This document shows, piece by piece, positions 1 through 6,817 of a DNA stretch of 14,442 bases. The stretch comes from JAAXZI01 sp045863575. Lineage in GTDB: Bacteria > Planctomycetota > Phycisphaerae > UBA1845 > PWPN01. Below the pieces are notes generated by a model, which saw nothing but the letters and a program-made list of their open reading frames with translations, did no database searches and had not been told where the DNA came from. The position numbers and the translations under genes were made by a program. The stretch is taken from assembly GCA_045863575.1 (NCBI GenBank), contig BTUC01000172.1, positions 1 to 14,442 of the forward strand, in the 5' to 3' direction. Numbering within the stretch: position 1 is the first letter of the stretch; every line of letters begins with the position of its first letter.

Positions 1-458
1 ATATCGACGGCGACGGCGATGGCGTACGCGACTGCCTGGACGGATGTCCCCGGGACCCCCACAAGCAAGGCCCTGTCATCTGCGGATGTGGCGTGGCCGA
101 TCTGGATGAAAACGGCGATGGCTGGATCGACTGCCTGCGCCGCCCGCCCGCCCACGACGCGGACAGAGACGGCGCTCCCGATGAGCGCGACAACTGCCCG
201 AAGATCTTCAACCGCGATCAGCTCGATTCCGACGGTGACGGCATCGGCGACGCCTGCGACCAAGTCCCCTACCGCCCTGTTGAAGAAGTATCCGGCAGCA
301 CGCCAGACGGCCCGGATCCACCAACAGGAGGTGAGCAGACGGCCACACCATTCCACTGGTGCGGATTCGGAGCCGGCTGGGCTGTCGGCGGAATTCTGCT
401 GGGACTGCCGAGTCTCGGCGTCCTGCGTCGCCGACGCAAATGGCCTGAGAGCTGTTAA
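1..458 (+). CDS. Thrombospondin type 3 repeat protein, C-terminal part (5' end outside window)
   Basis: The reading frame is open from base 3 to the TAA at 456-458 and gives the last 151 residues of a larger protein. It contains acidic Ca-binding repeats of the thrombospondin type 3 kind: DGDGDGVRDCLDGCP, then DENGDGWIDC, then DADRDGAPDERDNCP and DSDGDGIGDACD, with cysteines at the repeat ends as usual for this family. After a Pro/Gly/Thr-rich linker the chain ends with HWCGFGAG, a hydrophobic stretch (AVGGILLGLPSLGVL) and RRRRK. That order (short Cys/Gly motif, one membrane helix, basic cluster) is the layout of CTERM-type sorting tails, so the protein is probably secreted and held at the surface or processed there. 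I do not assign it to a named CTERM class. Its stop codon overlaps the stop of the convergent fragment (shared TTAA). The N-terminal domains are unknown. Confidence 0.8.
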   Translation, partial: IDGDGDGVRDCLDGCPRDPHKQGPVICGCGVADLDENGDGWIDCLRRPPAHDADRDGAPDERDNCPKIFNRDQLDSDGDGIGDACDQVPYRPVEEVSGSTPDGPDPPTGGEQTATPFHWCGFGAGWAVGGILLGLPSLGVLRRRRKWPESC

Positions 459-1348
459 CCCGCCCGGCGCTTTCTGGTCAGCGCTCGCACGACCAACAGC
501 AGAATGGCCACGCCGGCGGGTCCGCCAACGGCGATGCCGGTCAGTCGGATCTGCGGACGATAGTTGCGATCCACGGGCGGCTGGGCCGTGCCGACCTGCC
601 GTACGTGGATGATGTCTTCACTTTCCGCCAGTAAATGCAGCTTGTAAATGTAATCCGCGATTGGCTGATACTGCTTCTCCAACGACTCTCGTTCCTCGGT
701 GAGCCTACGGTACCGACTCAGTTTGGCATCCATGTCAAGGGATTTGGCCTTGGCTTCGACAACAAGCTCCTGCAGTGCGAGCTGGGCCTGGGCTGCCTCG
801 AGATAATCTTGCTCGGCGCATTGCAGCAAATGGGCGAGGATCCGTTCCTCCCACCCGCGAACCAGCGCGTCGAGGCGGGCGTCGATGGCGGCCAGGCTGA
901 GGGCGGCCGGGGCGGAAGTTGGCACCGCGGCAGGTTGCGTGGAGGCCACCGGCTCGAGGCCCAGCTCGATGGAGAGCCGCATCTGGCGCAGCGCGACGAT
1001 CAGAGGATCCGCGTCGATCAGTGATCGCAGCTCAAGCGGAATCTTGAATGCGGAGGGTTCCCCACCTTTGATGTTCTCGTAAGCGGCCCGGTGGGCAAGC
1101 ATTTCGCTTTCCAGGCGCGCATCTTCCTCCAACAACCGAATGTAGCGCGCCAGGTCCGGACGCACGCCGGCCTCCAGGCCCACCAGATCGGCTTCCTTGT
1201 GAAACAACTCCTGCTGCCGGCGAATCTGCTCCAGCATGTTGCGGAGCCTCTCGCCCTCCTTGCTGTAATCCCTCAGCTCCCGACGGAGTGCAGACCGGCG
1301 CATCGCCTCGACCCTGGTCAGGTACTTCGCGACCACGGTGTTGACGAT
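455..1348 (-). pseudogene. 5'-truncated Wzz/GumC-like polysaccharide chain-length/export protein remnant
   Basis: The minus-strand frame encodes a long charged coiled coil and then one C-terminal membrane helix (RLTGIAVGGPAGVAILLLVV) followed by RKRR. Near the start, IVNTVVAKYLTR resembles the segment that precedes the coiled coil in GumC/Wzc-type chain-length proteins; near the end, ESEDIIHVRQVGTAQPP resembles the conserved stretch just before their second transmembrane helix. The family's N-terminal part (first membrane helix and most of the Wzz domain) is missing. Upstream of about 1348 the frame stays open but turns into low-quality sequence antisense to the glycoside hydrolase start, which suggests deletion or recombination there. 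I give the extent of recognisable homology. If still translated, starts could be ATG at 1303 (about 282 residues) or GTG at 1336; neither has a convincing ribosome site. An intact but divergent short protein is possible. Confidence 0.6.
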
Positions 1349-1469
1349 GCGCGGTCCGCGATATCGGCCGGGGAGCAGAGATGGTAGAATAGACACTGCC
1401 GCCGGGAGCGCCGTGGCCGATCCGTCCTTCGGGCCCTGGGGCGTGATGAGCAGTCGCGGAGTGAAACTG

Positions 1470-3488
1470 ATGCTGAACCTGCCCCTCAGGCGCGCCTTTG
1501 GCGCGGCCGTTGGTTTGTTGCTAATGCTGTGCTCATCGGCCGCCGCCGAGCCCCGGCCGTACATCTTCTCGATGGGCCACTTCCTCGCGGCATGGGCTGA
1601 CCAGCCCTGGTCCTACGACGGTCAGGCCATGGACAAGATGGTGGAAATGGGCGCCACCGGCACGTGGATCGATTTCCCCTGGGCGGCCATGGAAGCCGTG
1701 CCCGGTGTGTACAACTGGGACTACGCCGATCACCAGGTGGCCCAGGCGGAAGCCCACGGGCTGGAGATGTTCGCCTTTGTCGGGACCACGCCGGACTGGG
1801 CCAAGCTCTACGCCCATCTCCCCGCCCACCGGACGCCGCCGGCGGAGGAGTACCTGCCCGCGTTCCATGCTTTTCACTCGGCGCTGGCCGCCCGCTACGC
1901 CGGACGCGTGCGCTTCTACCAGTTCTGGAACGAACCGAGCGGCTGCGGCTGGATCAACGAACACTGCGCCAACGGGCATGACTGCGAGTTGTTCACCACC
2001 TGGCAGCAACGGGCTTACGACGCTTTAAAGGCCGGCCACCCTGATTGCGTGGTGTCGGCCGGCGGCTTTGACGGCGACCCGGCCGGCTACGTGCAATGCA
2101 TGTACGGCCGCGGCGGGCAGACCTCGTTCGATGCCATCTCCGTCCATCCGTATGGCAGCGGTGGCCCCGGCGGGCCTGGCACCTCCGGCGAAGGCATCGA
2201 TTACAGCGACCTGACGCAGGTTCGCGACGTCATGGTGGCCAACGGCGACGAGCACAAGAAGATCTGGATCACCGAATACGGGTGGAACACGACCAACGAG
2301 AGCCAGCGGACCGAGGACCTGCTGGAGGTGCTCACCGAGCTCAAGAAGCCGCAGTACGACTACGTGTCCTGCGCCAAACACCTGGTGCTCAACGACTGGA
2401 CAACATTCTGCTGCTGGGGGCTGACCGACCCGTGGTTCAATCCCAAGCCGGCGTTCGACGCGTTCAAGAACTTCGACAAGAGCTTCCCGCAGTTCGTGGA
2501 CTTCACGGCGGACGTCACGCTGGGGCGTGCTCCGCTGACCGTACAGTTCACGGATCAATCATCCATGCCGGAAGCCTCCGCCTGGCTGTGGGAGTTCGGC
2601 GATGGAGCGACCAGCAGCGAGCAGCATCCCGCGCACACGTATACGATCAACGGCACGTTCACCGTACGACTGACGGTGACCGGCATGGACGGACCGCTGA
2701 CGGCCCAGAAACCGGACTTCATCCGGGTCGGCGTGATCACCGCAATCGTGAACCCCTCCTATGAAGAGGAGAGCAATTTCCTGGCCGGCTGGTCCTACTG
2801 CCTGCGCAGCAGTTCAAGCCTCAAGCACAATCCGGGTACCGGTCAACCCACGCCGCGGTTCCATGACGGCATCAGCAGCGTGGGGATGTCTTCGGACCGC
2901 CCGGGTGATCAGTTGGGCGAGGGCGCCCTCTGGCAGGAAGTGGCCGTCGTGCCCGGCCGCACCTACCGGGTGAACGTCTGGGCCAGTATCAGCTCCATGC
3001 ACCCGGGTGACGACGCGGCGGAACTGCGCGTGCGCGACGGCAACGCCGCGATCCTGAGCTGCGCCAACGAGGGCCAGCAGATCACGGCCAACAGCCTTCT
3101 GCTCGATCGTCTGGAAACGCCCTCGGAAACCGACTGGCACCTGCTGACCGGCGAGATCACCGCGACGCAGGAAATCCTCACGATCATCGCCTTCTGGGAC
3201 TACAACGGAACCGAATGGGGGATCAGTTCGCTGCACCTGGACGACTGGAGCATATCGGACGTGACGCCGCCGATCCCGGCAGACTTCGATGCCGATACCG
3301 ACGTGGACATGGACGATTTCGGGCATTTTCAAGCCTGCCAGACCGGTGCAGCCCTGGGTCCGCCGGATCCCGGATGTGCGGATGCGGATCTCGATGGTGA
3401 TATGGACGTCGATCAGAGCGATTTCGGCCTGTTCCAGCGGTGCATCAGCGGCCCGAGCACGCCGGCCGATCCCGGCTGCATGCCGTAA
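1470..3488 (+). CDS. Secreted clan GH-A glycoside hydrolase (GH39-like) with PKD, jelly-roll and dockerin-like domains
   Basis: ATG at 1470 is chosen because GGAG (1458-1461) lies 8 nt upstream and a clean signal peptide follows (LPLRR, then AAVGLLLMLCSSAAA), giving 672 residues; in-frame starts at 1446 and 1338 only add non-conserved residues. Residues about 28-340 form a TIM-barrel hydrolase of the beta-xylosidase/GH39-like kind: WIDFPWAAMEAVPGVYNW, the acid/base glutamate E155 in FWNEPSG, and the nucleophile E269 in WITEYGW. Residues 343-421 are a PKD domain (WEFGDGATSS, HTY). Residues 422-595 look like a jelly-roll carbohydrate-binding module (LWQEVAVVPGRTYRV). Residues 604-672 carry paired Ca-loop repeats (DFDADTDVDMDDF, DADLDGDMDVDQSDF) with FQAC/FQRC cysteines, the planctomycete dockerin-like cassette. 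The role is probably extracellular breakdown of a plant or algal glycan; the exact substrate cannot be read from the sequence. Confidence 0.85.
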   Translation: MLNLPLRRAFGAAVGLLLMLCSSAAAEPRPYIFSMGHFLAAWADQPWSYDGQAMDKMVEMGATGTWIDFPWAAMEAVPGVYNWDYADHQVAQAEAHGLEMFAFVGTTPDWAKLYAHLPAHRTPPAEEYLPAFHAFHSALAARYAGRVRFYQFWNEPSGCGWINEHCANGHDCELFTTWQQRAYDALKAGHPDCVVSAGGFDGDPAGYVQCMYGRGGQTSFDAISVHPYGSGGPGGPGTSGEGIDYSDLTQVRDVMVANGDEHKKIWITEYGWNTTNESQRTEDLLEVLTELKKPQYDYVSCAKHLVLNDWTTFCCWGLTDPWFNPKPAFDAFKNFDKSFPQFVDFTADVTLGRAPLTVQFTDQSSMPEASAWLWEFGDGATSSEQHPAHTYTINGTFTVRLTVTGMDGPLTAQKPDFIRVGVITAIVNPSYEEESNFLAGWSYCLRSSSSLKHNPGTGQPTPRFHDGISSVGMSSDRPGDQLGEGALWQEVAVVPGRTYRVNVWASISSMHPGDDAAELRVRDGNAAILSCANEGQQITANSLLLDRLETPSETDWHLLTGEITATQEILTIIAFWDYNGTEWGISSLHLDDWSISDVTPPIPADFDADTDVDMDDFGHFQACQTGAALGPPDPGCADADLDGDMDVDQSDFGLFQRCISGPSTPADPGCMP

Positions 3489-3503
3489 GACTGGCGGGTA
3501 GGC

Positions 3504-3516
3504 GTGTGCCACTGCT
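3504..3516. repeat. Partial copy of the 6628/6746 palindrome arm
   Basis: GTGTGCCACTGCT here is identical to the first 13 bases of the arm at 6628-6652. It lies just after the glycoside hydrolase stop and the match ends at 3516. It may be a decayed half-element of that repeat family; a 13-base match could also be chance. Confidence 0.4.
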
Positions 3517-3619
3517 CCATGCGCCGTGCGGGTAACAGAACGTCCCTTGTATCCATTATCCGGACGGTATCGGGACTTAGGAATACTGGACCGTGACAGT
3601 TGAGGCGGTGAGGCTCTTC

Positions 3620-3698
3620 AGAGCCCTGAGCGCAAGCGAGCCGAAGCAGCCGAGGGCCCTGCTGCAACCGAAGCCCCCTCGCTGGCGCTCAGGGCTCT
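3620..3698. repeat. REP-like inverted repeat, 21-bp arms
   Basis: Arms 3620-3640 and 3678-3698 are reverse complements at 20 of 21 positions (AGAGCCCTGAGCGC[A/C]AGCGAG) with a 37-nt spacer. The element lies in the 361-nt stretch between the glycoside hydrolase (ends 3488) and the next gene (starts 3850), which otherwise holds only the partial repeat at 3504 and the promoter at 3776. There is no T tract, so it is not a standard intrinsic terminator, though a transcript could fold strongly. A dispersed intergenic repeat is the likely nature. Confidence 0.7.
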
Positions 3699-3775
3699 GA
3701 TACCCCCGCCCGATCGTGTCACGCACCCGGAATACCATTTTCACCGCTGCAGCTACTGGCTGACCGCGATGGCTA

Positions 3776-3784
3776 TGATATAAT
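3776..3784 (+). promoter_or_regulatory. Extended -10 promoter for the dockerin-like protein gene
   Basis: TGATATAAT is a perfect TGn extension plus TATAAT consensus (3779-3784). No good -35 is seen at 16-18 nt, as is common for extended -10 promoters. A transcript would start near 3791, about 59 nt before the ATG at 3850. This is a short AT-rich island in GC-rich surroundings. Confidence 0.6.
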
Positions 3785-3849
3785 TTTCAGCGATCCTGTT
3801 GAGGCCTCGACTGCCCTCTGCAGGCGGGGTGCGTGACTGGAGGGAAGGA

Positions 3850-4623
3850 ATGAAGCCCAGCTACTGCCTATCTGTCTTGTCCGTCGCGTTCGCCTGGATA
3901 TCAGCGGTTCCCATGGCCATAGGAGGCCCCCTGGCCACCGATCCAGCCGCCCTGCCGGGTTTTCGTGGCACGGCTTTCTTTGATGCCAGTGGTATCCTGC
4001 TGGTGGAACTGGACTACGCGGTATACGAGCCAGGGGCCTATCCGGACGACGGCGTGAGCGGCGATGATCCTTCCGATGGCACGGCCTATGTCTACGCTTA
4101 CCAGATCTTCAACGTCTCCGCCTCCCGCAGTCTGACCACGCTGGGGATCGGCCTGGAGCCATGCCACGCGGTCATCGAGGCGGTCATGGATCCGTTGCAC
4201 GCAACTACCGGCGGGCTCGAACCCGACCTGAGCGTGCTTCTCTTCGATAGCCTGACGCTCGACTTCCTGGACCCCCAGCTCCCGGCGGGCGGGCACTCCA
4301 TCGTCGTCCTGATGACCAGCCCGAACCCTCCCGGTTTCTTCAGCGCGGCCATCCAGGATGGCGGCCTGACCGATCAGGAAATGGTCGCTTCGCCCCAGCC
4401 GGATCCGACTGTGCCGGCGGACTTCGACCACGACTGCGACGTGGACTTGACGGACTTCGGGCACTTTCAGGCCTGTGCCACGGGTCCGGCGATTCCGCAA
4501 AACAATCCTGCCTGCCAGGACGCCGACCTGGATGGTGACGACGACGTCGACCAGGAGGACTTCGGCCGGTTCCAGCGCTGTTTCACCGGGGCGGGCATTC
4601 CCGTCGATCCCGGTTGTCAGTGA
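3850..4623 (+). CDS. Secreted protein of unknown function with C-terminal dockerin-like cassette
   Basis: ATG at 3850 follows a strong ribosome site (GGAGGGAAGGA ending at 3849) and gives 257 residues. The N-terminus is a signal peptide (KPSYCLSVLSVAFAWISAVPMAIGG), so the protein is exported. Residues about 27-185 form a beta-rich domain I do not recognise; motifs such as YVYAYQIFN and GHSIVVLMTS resemble planctomycete secreted proteins with no assigned role. Residues 189-257 hold the same paired Ca-loop cassette as the glycoside hydrolase upstream: DFDHDCDVDLTDFGHFQAC, then DADLDGDDDVDQEDFGRFQRC, ending DPGCQ. Four cysteines and the spacing are shared, so both proteins may attach to the same partner or surface. 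The gene has its own extended -10 promoter and converges on pncA with a 39-nt gap that holds no obvious terminator. Confidence 0.8.
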   Translation: MKPSYCLSVLSVAFAWISAVPMAIGGPLATDPAALPGFRGTAFFDASGILLVELDYAVYEPGAYPDDGVSGDDPSDGTAYVYAYQIFNVSASRSLTTLGIGLEPCHAVIEAVMDPLHATTGGLEPDLSVLLFDSLTLDFLDPQLPAGGHSIVVLMTSPNPPGFFSAAIQDGGLTDQEMVASPQPDPTVPADFDHDCDVDLTDFGHFQACATGPAIPQNNPACQDADLDGDDDVDQEDFGRFQRCFTGAGIPVDPGCQ

Positions 4624-4662
4624 AATGGACCATTGCCACTTCAGTTCCGTCCGCCCGTCGCT

Positions 4663-5280
4663 TCAGCCCACTACGTCCGCTTCACGCACGAGCCGAACGC
4701 CTGCCGCGGCCATCTCATCCAGGGCCCGCTGGCAATCTCCCGGATGGAGTTCCACGCCGCGGATGCCTTCGAGTACCAGGGAAACCTCGAACCCCAGTTG
4801 TCGCGCATCCAGCGCGGTGGCCTTCACACAGTAGTCGGTGGCCAGGCCGACGATGAACAGCTCGCGTATCTGCTTCTCCCGGAGGTACTCGCCCAGCCCG
4901 GTCGCCTTCCGCCGGCCGTTGTCGAAGAAGCCGCTGTAGCTGTCGATGGCCGGGTCGGTGCCCTTGTGGATCACCCGGCTGATCCGGCGGACGTCCAGGT
5001 CGCCGGGAAATGCCGCCCCGCGCGTGTCCTGCACGCAGTGATCGGGCCAGAGGATCTGGGGCAAGCCGTTGAACTCAATCACCTCGCCGACCTTTTTGCC
5101 CGGATGCCGGCTGGCGAACGAGCCGTGGTCCGCCGGGTGCCAGTCCTGTGTGGCCACCACCTGCTCAAACGCGGCCATCAGCCGGTTCGCGACGGGGACC
5201 ACCTGGTCGCCGTCGGGTACGCCCAGGGCACCGCCCGGCAAAAAGTCGATCTGGATATCCACGAGAATCAATGCACGCAT
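4663..5280 (-). CDS. pncA: Nicotinamidase (PncA), cysteine hydrolase
   Basis: PncA deamidates nicotinamide to nicotinate in the cytoplasm, the first step of NAD salvage through the Preiss-Handler route. The 205-residue product has the expected triad: D8 in LVDIQIDF, K106 in VIHKGTD and C151 in GLATDYCVK. Metal ligands fit D46 and H48 in TQDWHPADHGSF and H81 in WPDHCVQ. Length matches E. coli PncA (about 210). ATG at 5280 is used; an upstream in-frame ATG at 5343 lies inside the macro-domain gene and would add unrelated residues. The gene starts 1 nt after the macro gene's stop, so the two are almost certainly cotranscribed and translationally coupled, downstream of nrtR. Activity on related amides such as pyrazinamide is possible in this family. 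Confidence 0.93.
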   Translation of the reverse strand: MRALILVDIQIDFLPGGALGVPDGDQVVPVANRLMAAFEQVVATQDWHPADHGSFASRHPGKKVGEVIEFNGLPQILWPDHCVQDTRGAAFPGDLDVRRISRVIHKGTDPAIDSYSGFFDNGRRKATGLGEYLREKQIRELFIVGLATDYCVKATALDARQLGFEVSLVLEGIRGVELHPGDCQRALDEMAAAGVRLVREADVVG

Positions 5281-5281
5281 G

Positions 5282-5764
5282 TCAGTGCCACCATTTTCCA
5301 GGTCTGTTGTACTCAACCAGCACCACCGCTGCGCTGGTCGCAAGCTTCTTCAATTCGTCCCGCATGATGAACAGCGACCGGGCTGTATCAAACCCCCCGG
5401 AACCGGCGCCCACCGCCGGAAAAGCCACCGATGCGAACTTTTCGTGGTTCACAATCGCCATTGCGCTGCGCGCCGAGCAACGGATAGATTTTTCCGATGC
5501 TCGCCAAAGCATGTTGATGCCCGCCACGTGAATGATGCCTTTGAAAGGCAGTCTCCCCGCCCCGGTCAACACCGCCCCACCGAGAGGAATCGGCCCACGT
5601 CGAGACAGCTCCCGGAACGGTTGCACGCCGCCGCGCTTCTTGATCGCTCCTGAGACCCCCTGCGGCAGAAGCAGCCACCAGGGGATGATGTTGCGGTTCC
5701 ATGGATTCACGATCACTTCTACCGATTGTTCAAGCAGATCGCCCTGGACGACTATCGGTTCCAT
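5282..5764 (-). CDS. Macro-domain protein (ADP-ribose or derivative binding/hydrolysis)
   Basis: The 160-residue protein is a single macro domain. GDLL (8-11) fits the adenine-binding aspartate (D9); VIVNPWNRN (18-25) is at the place of the usual NAAN strand-loop; PQGVSGAIKK (34-43) corresponds to the GGGVDGAIH loop; and FPAVGAGSGGF (115-125) corresponds to the phosphate-binding IGTGxYG loop. Macro domains bind ADP-ribose, and many remove it from proteins or from O-acetyl-ADP-ribose. Here the NAAN motif is changed to NPWN and is followed by a hydrophobic IIPWWLLL segment, so this is a non-standard subfamily and catalysis should not be assumed. ATG at 5764 has AAAGGTGA 7 nt upstream. The gene lies 22 nt after nrtR and 1 nt before pncA, tying it to NAD turnover. 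Confidence 0.85.
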   Translation of the reverse strand: MEPIVVQGDLLEQSVEVIVNPWNRNIIPWWLLLPQGVSGAIKKRGGVQPFRELSRRGPIPLGGAVLTGAGRLPFKGIIHVAGINMLWRASEKSIRCSARSAMAIVNHEKFASVAFPAVGAGSGGFDTARSLFIMRDELKKLATSAAVVLVEYNRPGKWWH

Positions 5765-5786
5765 CGCCCTGTCACCTTTCCCGTGA

Positions 5787-6491
<705 letters not shown>

Positions 6492-6496
6492 TATGA

Positions 6497-6517
6497 TCAG
6501 TGTACTTTACACACTAA
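6497..6517. promoter_or_regulatory. Predicted NrtR operator upstream of nrtR-macro-pncA
   Basis: AGTGTAC-TTT-ACACACTA (6499-6516) is an imperfect palindrome matching the pncB operator at 15 of 18 positions. On the minus strand the half-site reads TACACT (6499-6504), which could act as -10; the -35 is poor. A transcript would begin about 6491-6492, at the first start codon. A further TACAC-N10-GTGTA dyad (6508-6527) overlaps it and may be a second half-site. The assignment to NrtR is inferred from position and shared sequence. Confidence 0.65.
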
Positions 6518-6627
6518 GTATGGTGTATAAATGACACGAAGTCAAGTGGCCAAGCTGCGGAATGGCACCCGGCCGCGAGGAAGCCGTCCCCTCCGCCTTG
6601 CAGAACCCCGCGCCTATCCGGGGGAGC

Positions 6628-6770
6628 GTGTGCCACTGCTGTGTCGGCAGTGTTCGGAAACCACGCTTACTCGTTGCTTCCCTCGCTGCGCGCAGGGGTG
6701 GGTGTCAGCAGTGTTGGAGACCGCGGGTAGTCCGCCTGCTCCTTGCACTGCTGACACAGCAGTGGCACAC
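6628..6770. repeat. Long REP-like inverted repeat, 25-bp arms
   Basis: Arms 6628-6652 and 6746-6770 are reverse complements at 24 of 25 positions (beginning GTGTGCCACTGCTGTGTC), with a 93-nt spacer. Inside the spacer, GTGTCAGCAGTGTT (6702-6715) directly repeats 6641-6654 at 13 of 14 positions. The element fills the middle of the 326-nt gap between nrtR (from 6491) and the end of pncB (6818). Apart from this and the operator at 6497 I see no gene there. A partial copy lies at 3504. It could also block read-through from pncB toward nrtR. Confidence 0.75.
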
Positions 6771-6817
6771 ACGCCGGCCGTTACATGTCGCCAACGAGCG
6801 CAAAAAGTTGCCGCGAG

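Noticed and set aside
1338..1469. N-terminal extension of the glycoside hydrolase (starts at 1338 or 1446)
   Set aside because: The signal peptide and ribosome site fit 1470; the extension would overlap the Wzz-like remnant.
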